The notes: a model not told the origin generated them from the sequence alone. Numbered from the stretch's first letter, positions 1-5,598 are shown. The stretch: 5,598 bases of DNA from an uncultured Fusobacterium sp. (GCA_900543175.1 UQQO01000135.1:1-5598), one strand, 5' to 3'. A program made the numbers and translations.

Positions 1-32
1 GAGTAAGAGATATAAACGTTTAATAAAAAGAT

Positions 33-81
33 AACTACATCTAAAATCTTAATTTTCTAAGATTGAGGATGTAGTTTTTTT
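33..81 (+). terminator. Intrinsic terminator of an upstream transcript
   Basis: A 9-bp stem (33-41 with 68-76) encloses a second 7-bp stem (45-51 with 58-64) around a 6-base loop. A run of seven T (75-81) follows, as in a Rho-independent terminator. The gene it serves lies mostly or wholly left of the window; bases 1-32 show no recognisable coding end. An A-rich stretch before the stem means it could also work on the minus strand, but nothing on that strand clearly needs it. Confidence 0.75.
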
Positions 82-109
82 ATTATAAATATAAAAAGTT
101 AAAAATCTA

Positions 110-118
110 TGATATAAT
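110..118 (+). promoter_or_regulatory. Extended -10 promoter of the metallopeptidase gene
   Basis: A perfect TATAAT (113-118) is preceded by TG one base upstream (110-111), giving the extended -10 form TGnTATAAT. No good TTGACA-like -35 box sits 16-18 bases upstream, which fits an extended -10 promoter. Transcription would start near 125, leaving a leader of about 22 nt before the ATG at 147. The ribosome binding site GAAAGG (135-140) lies six bases before the start codon. Confidence 0.6.
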
Positions 119-146
119 CTATAAAAAATCTTATGAAAGGTAAAAA

Positions 147-812
147 ATGGATATAAAAATAGAGATAACAAGAAAAAAGATAAAAAATATAATTTTAAAA
201 GTAACTTCTGATGGAAGAGTTTTAATCTCTGCTCCTACAAGAGTTCCTCAAAGCTATTTAAAAGAGTTTATTAAAACTAAAGAAAATTGGATAGTAAAAA
301 AATTAGAAGAGGTTAAAAATAGAAAGAAAAAAGAGATAAATTATGAAAGTGGTGAAGAAATAATATATCTTGGAAAAAAATACTATTTAGAAGTAATAAA
401 CTCTTATACTGAAAAAATTGTTATTCAAGATGAAAAAATATATATCTATTGTTTAGAAAATTCAACTGTTGAAGATAGAGAGAGAATTTTTAAAAATTGG
501 GTAAAGATAGAACTTGGAGTCCTCTTAAAAGATTTAACTTATAAAATAGGAAAAATGATAGGCTACCTTCCCAATGAGATAAGAATAAGAGATATGAAAA
601 CTCGTTGGGGTTCATGTATCTCAGCTAGAAAGGTAATTACATATAATTTACAACTTGCTTTTCAACCTCTTCCACTTATTGAATATGTAGTTTTACATGA
701 ACTTGCCCATATTCCATATCCAAATCATCAAAAAGAGTTTTGGAACTTTGTTGAAAAATTTATTCCTGATTGGAAAGAGAGAAGAAAACTATTAAATAAA
801 AGAGATAGCTAA
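147..812 (+). CDS. YgjP-type zinc metallopeptidase (M48/SprT-like)
   Basis: This is a 221-residue protein of the YgjP-like metallopeptidase family (formerly DUF45), complete at both ends. What is seen: the zinc motif HELAH at residues 184-188 (His184, Glu185, His188), then NH...FW at 193-199, whose His194 fits a further metal-contact position. The family signature RWGSC is at 153-157. The N-terminal half (about 1-110) is a lysine-rich, mostly beta and helical segment usual in this family, and there is no signal peptide or membrane segment, so it should be cytoplasmic. The family resembles SprT and M48 zinc proteases, but its natural substrate is not established and none can be inferred here. 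The start is supported by GAAAGG six bases upstream and an extended -10 promoter. It is transcribed alone, convergent with the transporter gene, with which it shares a terminator. Confidence 0.9.
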   Translation: MDIKIEITRKKIKNIILKVTSDGRVLISAPTRVPQSYLKEFIKTKENWIVKKLEEVKNRKKKEINYESGEEIIYLGKKYYLEVINSYTEKIVIQDEKIYIYCLENSTVEDRERIFKNWVKIELGVLLKDLTYKIGKMIGYLPNEIRIRDMKTRWGSCISARKVITYNLQLAFQPLPLIEYVVLHELAHIPYPNHQKEFWNFVEKFIPDWKERRKLLNKRDS

Positions 813-838
813 AAAATTTCTTTATAATTATCTTAAAG

Positions 839-891
839 AAAAAGACTACCTAAATTAATAATTTTAAACTATCAATTTAAGTAGTCTTTTT
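839..891. terminator. Bidirectional terminator between convergent genes
   Basis: An 11-bp stem (839-849 with 881-891) continues after one mismatch (850/880) into a 6-bp stem (851-856 with 874-879). T-rich sequence follows on the plus strand, and the A-rich 5' flank gives a T-rich tail on the minus strand. It lies 26 nt after the metallopeptidase stop codon and immediately beyond the transporter stop codon, so one hairpin can end both transcripts. Confidence 0.85.
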
Positions 892-894
892 AAT

Positions 895-1773
895 TTATTT
901 TTTTCTTAAAAATTTTAATTCAGTTTCAGAAATGATAACTGATGCAAATATTAGTAATCCTCCAAAAGCTATTTTTAATGTAATTGGATCTCCCATAAAT
1001 ATTATTGATGTAATAGCTCCAAAAAGAATCTCTGTCGAAAGAATAAGAGAAGCTGTTGATGATGGAACATATTTTTGGGAAATTGTTTGAACTAAATATG
1101 CTATCAATGTATTACAGATTATTAAAAATCCAATAGCTGATATTTGAACTCCATTCATTCTTGTTGTAACAATAGAAAAGTTTTCAAAAATAATATTTAA
1201 AACTAATGTTAATAATCCTCCACTTAACATTTGAAAAGCATTTATTACTATTGGATCTTTATCTTTTATAAATGCCCCTATTACAGCTATTTGTAAAGCA
1301 AAGAATAGAGCTGATACCAATGTCAACAGATCTCCATATCCCATGCTTAAATCTCCATCAAGTGATAAAAATCCTATCCCTATAAAACATATTATAGATG
1401 ATATATAAGTTATAGCTTTAGGTTTCTCCTTAGTCAATAGCCACAAAATAAATGGTACACATACAACATAAGCTCCTGTAATAAAAGCATTTTTTGATGG
1501 TGTGGTGTAGACTAAACCTATAGTTTGAAGTGAAAATGCCCCTCCTAATATTATTCCTGCTCCTAAACCTAATTTTTTTTCCTCTTTAGTTATCTCCACT
1601 TTTTTTAATTTTAAAAAGATAAAAATAAGCATAGAAGCTACTAAAAATCTGATACTCATAATAGCATTAGGTGCGATTCCACTATCTAAAGCTATTTTTG
1701 TAATAGGAAACCCACTTCCCCATGTAATAGCCACAAGTGTAAGTCCTAATTTGCATAGCGTTTCTCTCTTCAT
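895..1773 (-). CDS. EamA family drug/metabolite transporter (DMT superfamily)
   Basis: An inner-membrane permease of 292 residues with two EamA repeats and about ten membrane helices, the usual DMT size. Helices fall roughly at residues 10-28, 37-55, 70-90, 97-113, 121-137, 149-168, 176-196, 211-231, 241-260 and 266-283. Typical EamA motifs are WGSGFPITKIAL (18-29) opening repeat 1, TTPSKNAFITG (90-100), and PSSTASLILSTE (237-248) in repeat 2. The C-terminus is short and basic (FLRKK). EamA proteins export or import small metabolites, and the substrate cannot be read from the sequence. I chose the start at 1773, not the upstream in-frame ATG at 1815. GGGAGG lies five bases before 1773, no binding site precedes 1815, and the promoter -10 box overlaps the 1815 codon. 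The longer form would add a polar, unlikely extension beginning MYYICKEYG. Confidence 0.9.
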   Translation of the reverse strand: MKRETLCKLGLTLVAITWGSGFPITKIALDSGIAPNAIMSIRFLVASMLIFIFLKLKKVEITKEEKKLGLGAGIILGGAFSLQTIGLVYTTPSKNAFITGAYVVCVPFILWLLTKEKPKAITYISSIICFIGIGFLSLDGDLSMGYGDLLTLVSALFFALQIAVIGAFIKDKDPIVINAFQMLSGGLLTLVLNIIFENFSIVTTRMNGVQISAIGFLIICNTLIAYLVQTISQKYVPSSTASLILSTEILFGAITSIIFMGDPITLKIAFGGLLIFASVIISETELKFLRKK

Positions 1774-1778
1774 TTTAA

Positions 1779-1784
1779 CCTCCC
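1779..1784 (-). promoter_or_regulatory. Ribosome binding site deciding the transporter start
   Basis: On the minus strand GGGAGG sits five bases upstream of the ATG at 1773. It is the only Shine-Dalgarno-like sequence near either candidate start, and it places translation initiation at 1773. Confidence 0.8.
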
Positions 1785-1813
1785 AGTTACCATATTCCTT
1801 ACAAATATAATAC

Positions 1814-1841
1814 ATTATATTTAAAATAAAAGCAATATCAA
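1814..1841 (-). promoter_or_regulatory. Sigma70-type promoter of the EamA transporter gene
   Basis: Read on the minus strand, -35 TTGATA (1836-1841) is followed by a 16-base spacer and a perfect -10 TATAAT (1814-1819). Transcription should begin near 1807, giving a leader of about 35 nt to the ATG at 1773. The last bases of the -10 box overlap the ATG at 1813-1815, so that codon cannot be on this transcript. Confidence 0.75.
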
Positions 1842-2052
1842 GGAAAATATTTAGTTTAAATTTTATCCATTTTTTATTTGATTGTACTCTTAATAGAAAA
1901 ATTTTAAATTATAAAAATCTATAAAATTGGCTTTTATAATTTTTGACTTTTTTTATAAATATTTTTGAATATTAAATAAACATATATCGGATATTTTTTA
2001 ATCTTATTAATAATAAACATATGTTCTATATAAACAATGAATTTCAATGGTA
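1842..2052. other. AT-rich intergenic spacer with small repeats
   Basis: No gene is visible here; the stretch separates the divergent transporter and small-RNA promoters. It contains an all-A/T inverted repeat of 11 bp (1906-1916 with 1932-1942, loop of 15). It also has an 11-bp direct repeat AATAAACATAT (1975-1985 and 2012-2022), a perfect 10-bp palindrome AACATATGTT (2016-2025), and ATATC-G-GATAT (1984-1994). The palindrome lies 27 bases upstream of the small-RNA -35 box, where a regulator could bind, but in sequence this AT-rich short repeats also arise by chance. Confidence 0.4.
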
Positions 2053-2081
2053 TTGACTCTATTAGAAGAGTGTGATATTAT
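2053..2081 (+). promoter_or_regulatory. Near-consensus promoter of the candidate small RNA
   Basis: A -35 box TTGACT (2053-2058) and a -10 box TATTAT (2076-2081) are separated by exactly 17 bases. Each box differs from consensus at one position. The predicted transcription start is near G2088. No protein-coding gene follows on this strand, so the promoter is best explained by the structured RNA downstream. Confidence 0.7.
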
Positions 2082-2087
2082 ATTAAA

Positions 2088-2322
2088 GTAGAACAATGAC
2101 AGTTTGTTTCTAATACCCATATGTTCACTCATGTGAACAAACCCATATAGCCCTGACTTACACAGGTTGGGGTTTCCCTAGAGTATAAATATTTTAATAT
2201 ATAAGTTAAAATGTGTATTGTTTTTTATATGCTAATAACAGTTTGGTGATTGAGCTGTTAAAACCATACAATTTTAATAAAAAAAGAGTGAGTGATTTTT
2301 AAAAGTTACTCACTCTTTTTTT
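2088..2322 (+). ncRNA. Candidate free-standing structured small RNA, class unknown
   Basis: Promoter, stable folds and terminator line up to give a transcript of about 235 nt. The visible helices, in order, are as follows. Hairpin 1 is 2089-2096 with 2104-2112 (8 bp, one bulge). Hairpin 2 is TGTTCAC-TCAT-GTGAACA (2122-2139, 7 perfect bp). Hairpin 3 is AAACCC/GGGTTT (2139-2144 with 2170-2175) enclosing CCTG/CAGG (2152-2155 with 2163-2166). Hairpin 4 has a 13-bp base with one bulged G (2205-2218 with 2266-2278) and a 6-bp top TAACAG/CTGTTA (2236-2241 with 2255-2260) around a 13-base loop. The terminator hairpin comes last. The local GC content is higher than in the flanks at 2115-2180. No open reading frame longer than about 12 codons lies inside and none has a ribosome binding site. 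It lacks the hallmark motifs I know for tmRNA, RNase P RNA and SRP RNA, and it does not fold as the single long rod of 6S RNA, although a divergent 6S RNA cannot be excluded. A riboswitch is less likely because no coding gene follows on the plus strand. Confidence 0.6.
2281..2322 (+). terminator. Terminator of the candidate small RNA
   Basis: A 10-bp stem GAGTGAGTGA/TTACTCACTC (2286-2295 with 2306-2315, one G-U pair) is followed by seven T (2316-2322). The A-tract 2279-2285 extends the stem and gives a T-run on the minus strand, so it may act in both directions against the convergent gene at 2416-2865. Confidence 0.85.
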
Positions 2323-2366
2323 ACTACGATAATTACGAAGGTTTTAAATATAATTTATCTAATAAA

Positions 2367-2407
2367 AATAGCTCTCTATGAATTTAACTTTATCATAGAA
2401 AGCTACT
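2367..2407 (-). terminator. Terminator of the two-gene minus-strand unit
   Basis: Read on the minus strand, TAGCT and TCTATGA arms (2369-2381 with 2393-2405, one internal mismatch) form a 12-bp stem, extended by a G-U pair and an A-U pair. It encloses an 11-base loop and is followed by a T-rich tail (2363-2368). It begins nine bases after the stop codon of the gene at 2416-2865. Confidence 0.75.
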
Positions 2408-2415
2408 TTAATTTC

Positions 2416-2865
2416 TTAATCTTTTTTTATGTTTTCTTTTTCTTCTTCTAATTCTTTTTCAAGTCTTTTTCTCAATCTCTCTTCAAGTTCTTTATCAGTT
2501 TCTTCCTCTAATGTAGGAAGTGCAAAACCTATTCTTCTAGCAGGTTTTTCCTTGTCCTCTTTCTCTATTGAAGTTATTAAGAAATTCAATTGACTAATGT
2601 GTTGAATAAGTTGAGCCTCTTTTCCATCAACAAATCCGTAAAAATATAGAATATCTGGGTTTTGATAACCTATATCTGTAACTGACATTATTACTGAAGA
2701 CCCAAAAGATGCTAATTTTAATCCTATCTCATGATCATCATCTAAAAAAGATTCAAACTCCTTTATCTGTTCAATAATCTTTTCATACTTCCAATCTGCC
2801 ATATTGTAATCACGAGGATACTCTTCAGCTAAAACAGGTAAATTATCTTTCTTTTTCCTTCCCAT
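2416..2865 (-). CDS. Uncharacterised 149-aa protein, possibly DUF6173 family
   Basis: Function unknown. The core (about residues 20-115) looks like a conserved globular domain, with FGSSVIMSVTDIGYQNPD (54-71), ILYFYGFVDG (72-81) and AQLIQHISQLNFLITSI (84-100). The pattern recalls proteins annotated as DUF6173, but I give this from memory and it needs a profile search. The N-terminus is basic (MGRKKKD), and residues 119-148 are almost entirely Glu, Lys, Arg and Leu, a likely helix or coiled-coil tail. There is no signal peptide or membrane segment, so it is probably cytoplasmic. The start is well supported: AGAGGTGAT directly upstream is close to a full Shine-Dalgarno complement. It lies 98 nt behind the gene at 2964-3323 with no terminator between, so co-transcription is likely. 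A weak internal promoter (TTGATT-16-TAAACT, 2909-2936) is possible. A terminator follows nine bases after the stop. Confidence 0.75.
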   Translation of the reverse strand: MGRKKKDNLPVLAEEYPRDYNMADWKYEKIIEQIKEFESFLDDDHEIGLKLASFGSSVIMSVTDIGYQNPDILYFYGFVDGKEAQLIQHISQLNFLITSIEKEDKEKPARRIGFALPTLEEETDKELEERLRKRLEKELEEEKENIKKD

Positions 2866-2963
2866 AAAATCACCTCTATATTATCAGTAAAATTATCTTC
2901 TTATCTTCAGTTTACTATATTTTTTCTATAAATCAATAGCTCTCACTATATTTTCATACAAGT

Positions 2964-3323
2964 TTATTTTTTCAGTTCATCTCTACTTATATAAAAATCT
3001 GATTCTAAAAACTCATTTAGTGATAAATTCAATACAACTGGAATACACTCTTCACAATCTTCATAAAAATATAGAACCTTTAAAAGAGGGAGATAATCTT
3101 TCTCTCTTAAAAACTTCAAATACTCCCTATAATTATTTTTTAAACACTCTAAAGCCACTCTTAATTCTTTATGATGGTTGAGATCTGAATATGTAAATTT
3201 AGGTATATCAACTTTCATATTTATCTTACTTTGACTCATAAATCCATCTTTCAATAAACTATGAAACTTATACATTGCATCTAGTAGTTCTTGCTCTAAC
3301 TTATTATCTATAACTCTTTTCAT
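2964..3323 (-). CDS. Hypothetical 119-aa cytoplasmic protein
   Basis: I do not recognise this protein. It is soluble and mostly helical by appearance: a leading helix (about 5-27), a variable middle (28-48), then long helical stretches rich in Leu, Lys, Glu and Tyr (49-87). A short acidic CEEC element holds Cys90 and Cys93, with one more cysteine at Cys60; three cysteines alone do not make a convincing metal site. No membrane segment or signal peptide is visible. Real coding is supported by AGAGGG (3329-3334) five bases before the ATG, a perfect TATAAT at a sensible distance upstream, and low-GC codon use like its neighbours. It is probably the first gene of a two-gene transcript with the gene at 2416-2865, 98 nt downstream. 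No function can be inferred from that partner, which is also uncharacterised. Confidence 0.7.
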   Translation of the reverse strand: MKRVIDNKLEQELLDAMYKFHSLLKDGFMSQSKINMKVDIPKFTYSDLNHHKELRVALECLKNNYREYLKFLREKDYLPLLKVLYFYEDCEECIPVVLNLSLNEFLESDFYISRDELKK

Positions 3324-3349
3324 AATATCCCTCTAATGTTTTTCTTTTA

Positions 3350-3378
3350 ATTATACTCTAAAATATTTTTATTTTAAA
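3350..3378 (-). promoter_or_regulatory. Promoter of the two-gene hypothetical unit
   Basis: On the minus strand a perfect -10 TATAAT (3350-3355) is 17 bases from a weak -35 TTTAAA (3373-3378). Transcription would begin near 3343, about 20 nt before the ATG at 3323. It lies just beyond the EF-G-like gene's terminator, so this unit is transcribed separately from that gene. Confidence 0.55.
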
Positions 3379-3384
3379 GCTTAA

Positions 3385-3419
3385 AAAATGCCAAAAAGAA
3401 CTGAGCTTTTTGGCATTTT
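3385..3419 (-). terminator. Strong terminator of the EF-G-like gene
   Basis: A perfect 14-bp stem (3385-3398 with 3406-3419) surrounds a 7-base loop. On the minus strand it is followed by a T-tract (complement of 3383-3388). It lies 42 nt past the stop codon of the EF-G-like gene and separates it from the downstream hypothetical genes. Confidence 0.9.
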
Positions 3420-3461
3420 CTCTAGAGTTATTTAAATAGTTATAATAACTTCTATACTATT

Positions 3462-5525
3462 TTATTGTTGTTTTCTACTTTCTATTATTTTTTTAGCTAT
3501 AACTTCTGGTACTTCTTCATATCTTACAAATTCAAACTTAAATTGTCCTCTTCCTTGAGTCATAGCTCTTAAATCTAGAGCATATTTAAGAATTTCAGCT
3601 TGAGGAACTTCAACACTTAATACTTGCTCTCCATATTGATTAGGTTCCATTCCAAGTATTCTTCCTCTACGTTTATTCATATCTCCCATTACATCTCCCA
3701 TGTAAGCTTCAGGAACTACTACTTCAAGTTTCATAATAGGCTCAAGAAGTACAGGTCTTGCTTGTTCCATACCTTTTTTAAATGCAAGAATAGCAGCTTG
3801 TTTGAAAGATATTTCATTAGAGTCTACTGGGTGGTAAGATCCATCAAATATAGTAGCTTTAAAGTTAATTACTGGATATCCAGCTAAGATTCCTTTCTCT
3901 TTAGCTTCTAATAATCCTTTTTCAACTGCTGGCATATATGTTCTAGGAACTACTCCACCTTTAACTTCATCTACAAATTTAAATTCTTCTTCACAAGGTT
4001 CAAATTTAATTTGAACATCTCCATATTGTCCTGCTCCACCAGATTGTTTTTTATGTTTTCCTTGAACTGAGACAGTTCCTTTAATAGTTTCACGATAAGA
4101 AACAACTGGATCTGTAAGAACAGCATGAACTCCAAATTTATTTTTAATTTTACATAAAATTACATATAGATGTTTTTCCCCTTGTCCACCAATTAGAAGT
4201 TGTTTTGTTTCATAGTTTCTATTGATAACAAAAGTAGGGTCCTCTTCCATCATTCTTTGTAGACAAGTACTTAATTTTTCATCATCAGCTTTTTGTGCAG
4301 GCTCTACACTTGAATATAAGCAAGGCTCAGGTAATTCAATACTTCTATACATTATAGGCTTATCTTTGTCACATAGAGTATCACCAGTTTGTGTATATTG
4401 AAGTTTTGTAGTTGCTCCAATATCTCCAGCAATAAGCTCTTGAGCTTCCTCTTGTTTATTTCCTCTCAAGTATATAATTTGAGCAATTCTCTCTTTTTTA
4501 TTTTTATTAGGGTTTAAAACCTCAGTATCTTTTCTTAGTCTTCCTGAATTTACTTTAAATAAAGAGATTTTTCCAATAAATGGGTCAACAAGAGTTTTGA
4601 AAACTATAGCTGAGAATGGTTCATCAACAGATATTTTTCTAGCTTCAGTTTCTTCAGTTACAGGATTTATTCCTACTCTCTCTCCATTAAACATCTCTGT
4701 AGGTGTAGGCATATAGTCATGAATCATTTTGAAAAGAGTATGTATTCCTATACCTTGTATTGCCGATCCTACAATTACTGGAACTACATCTCCAGATACT
4801 ACACCATTGTGAAGTCCTCTTTTTATCTCTTCTAATGTAAATTCCTCTCCATTAAAATATTTTTCCATTAGTTCTTCATCTGTTTCAGCAACTGCTTCAA
4901 GAAGAAGGTTTCTAACTTCTGATACATCCATATGATCAGGGATAGCACCATCTTCACATTCAACACCATTGAAGATTCTTCCCTTCATCTCTACAACGTT
5001 TACAAATCCTTTAAATTCATCTTTTTCTCCAATAGGTACACAGAATGGAGCTATCTTTTTACCAAATTTTTCTTTTAATTCAAGCAATAGCTTTTCATAA
5101 TTGATATATCCCTTATCCATTTTGTTTATATATATAATTCTTGGAAGATGTCTTTCTTCTAGTAATCTCCATGCTTTTTCAGTTCCAACTTCTACCCCTG
5201 ATGTAGCATCCATTACTATAACTGCACTTCCTGAAACTCTCAATGCTGAATAAACTTCTCCTGAGAAGTCAAAATATCCTGGAGTATCTAAGAAGTTGTA
5301 TTTGCAATCTCCATATTCAACTGGTATTATTGATGTGTTAATTGAAAATAATCTACGAGTTTCCTCTTTATCAAAGTCAGATACAGTTGTTCCATCTTCT
5401 ACAGTTCCTTTTTTATCCAAAGTTTTAGAAATGTAAAGAATTGATTCTACAAGAGTAGTCTTTCCACTTCCTCTATGTCCTAAAAGAGATATGTTTCTTA
5501 TGTTGCTTGTTTCAAAGTTTCTCAT
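3462..5525 (-). CDS. Elongation factor G-like GTPase, EF-G2 type
   Basis: A complete 687-residue translational GTPase with the five-domain EF-G plan, acting on the ribosome in the cytoplasm. GTPase motifs are P-loop GHRGSGKT (16-23), DTPGYFDF (80-87), NKMDK (134-138) and GSAIQGIG (253-260). Domain II starts near 303 (FSAIVFKTLVDPFIGKISLF), domain III near 400, domain IV near 475, and domain V near 595. The domain IV tip loops are intact: SGGAGQYG (495-502) and DGSYHPVDS (561-569, His565). Two features mark it as an EF-G paralogue rather than the housekeeping factor. DTPGH, which holds the catalytic His of EF-G and EF-Tu, is DTPGY here (Tyr84). The switch I RGITI motif is replaced by RRLFSINTS (57-65). 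It is also isolated, not next to rpsL, rpsG or tuf. Paralogues of this type are annotated EF-G2 or simply elongation factor G, and their role is less well defined than that of fusA. It is not a TetM-type protein. AAGGGGG (5533-5539) lies seven bases before the ATG. Confidence 0.93.
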   Translation of the reverse strand: MRNFETSNIRNISLLGHRGSGKTTLVESILYISKTLDKKGTVEDGTTVSDFDKEETRRLFSINTSIIPVEYGDCKYNFLDTPGYFDFSGEVYSALRVSGSAVIVMDATSGVEVGTEKAWRLLEERHLPRIIYINKMDKGYINYEKLLLELKEKFGKKIAPFCVPIGEKDEFKGFVNVVEMKGRIFNGVECEDGAIPDHMDVSEVRNLLLEAVAETDEELMEKYFNGEEFTLEEIKRGLHNGVVSGDVVPVIVGSAIQGIGIHTLFKMIHDYMPTPTEMFNGERVGINPVTEETEARKISVDEPFSAIVFKTLVDPFIGKISLFKVNSGRLRKDTEVLNPNKNKKERIAQIIYLRGNKQEEAQELIAGDIGATTKLQYTQTGDTLCDKDKPIMYRSIELPEPCLYSSVEPAQKADDEKLSTCLQRMMEEDPTFVINRNYETKQLLIGGQGEKHLYVILCKIKNKFGVHAVLTDPVVSYRETIKGTVSVQGKHKKQSGGAGQYGDVQIKFEPCEEEFKFVDEVKGGVVPRTYMPAVEKGLLEAKEKGILAGYPVINFKATIFDGSYHPVDSNEISFKQAAILAFKKGMEQARPVLLEPIMKLEVVVPEAYMGDVMGDMNKRRGRILGMEPNQYGEQVLSVEVPQAEILKYALDLRAMTQGRGQFKFEFVRYEEVPEVIAKKIIESRKQQ

Positions 5526-5532
5526 AATTCTG

Positions 5533-5539
5533 CCCCCTT
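5533..5539 (-). promoter_or_regulatory. Ribosome binding site of the EF-G-like gene
   Basis: AAGGGGG on the minus strand, seven bases before the ATG at 5525, supports that start. Just upstream is a small GAAAG-ATA-CTTTC hairpin (5547-5559). No convincing promoter is visible between 5560 and the window edge at 5598, so the promoter may lie outside. Confidence 0.7.
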
Positions 5540-5598
5540 ATTTTTGGAAAGTATCTTTCTGTAAAATTTAAGTATTCACTCACTGTACTACTTTATAT

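Noticed and set aside
1774..1815. N-terminal extension of the EamA transporter
   Set aside because: The ATG overlaps the -10 box, lacks a ribosome binding site, and the extension is not transporter-like. The start at 1773 is better.
2097..2253. Tiny open frames within the candidate small RNA (5 to 12 codons)
   Set aside because: None has a Shine-Dalgarno sequence and all overlap stable stems, so there is no support for translation.
2088..2322. tmRNA, SRP RNA, RNase P RNA or a common riboswitch
   Set aside because: No tRNA-like ends, no SRP GGAAG-type apical motif, no RNase P conserved core and no recognised riboswitch core are visible, and no gene follows on the same strand for a riboswitch to control.
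3624..3887. Open frame of 87 codons on the plus strand
   Set aside because: It lies wholly inside the EF-G-like gene on the opposite strand, has no ribosome binding site or promoter, and its Ser/Tyr/Phe-rich translation is a mirror of the real gene's codons.
3462..5525. TetM-type tetracycline ribosomal protection protein
   Set aside because: TetM-type proteins keep DTPGH and differ in domain IV. This protein has DTPGY and EF-G-type tip loops, and its surroundings show no mobile element.
2308..5585. CACTCAC sequence shared by the small-RNA terminator and the EF-G-like gene's upstream region
   Set aside because: The match is about eight bases, one copy is explained by the terminator stem, and no other similarity surrounds it; chance is sufficient.

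Overview
The window is very AT-rich. Its codon use, protein sequences and compact layout suggest a Fusobacterium-type genome; this is an inference from composition and protein style, not a database match. It reads as ordinary chromosome: no transposase, integrase, phage gene, tRNA, rRNA or CRISPR array is visible.

Layout, left to right. A terminator at the left edge (33-81) closes a transcript lying mostly outside the window. A plus-strand gene for a YgjP-type zinc metallopeptidase (147-812) has its own extended -10 promoter. It converges on a minus-strand EamA drug/metabolite transporter (895-1773), and the two share a bidirectional terminator (839-891). The transporter's promoter is excellent (TTGATA-16-TATAAT). 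Its -10 box overlaps the first in-frame ATG, so the real start is 14 codons further in, behind a GGGAGG ribosome binding site.

The 642 bases from 1774 to 2415 hold no protein gene. They contain a near-consensus plus-strand promoter (TTGACT-17-TATTAT), a set of stable stem-loops and a strong terminator. Together these make a coherent free-standing small RNA of about 235 nt (about 2088-2322). I could not assign it to a known RNA family. It is the most interesting object here.

Further right, all genes are on the minus strand. Two small uncharacterised genes (2964-3323, then 2416-2865) probably form one transcript, with a promoter at 3350-3378 and a terminator at 2367-2407. The last gene (3462-5525) encodes a complete EF-G-like translational GTPase of the EF-G2 type. 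It stands alone rather than in a ribosomal-protein operon, has a 14-bp terminator, and carries Tyr in place of the catalytic His of classical EF-G.

The genes do not form an obvious pathway. The window is a run of short independent units, each with its own promoter and terminator, and the two-gene unit is the only likely operon.
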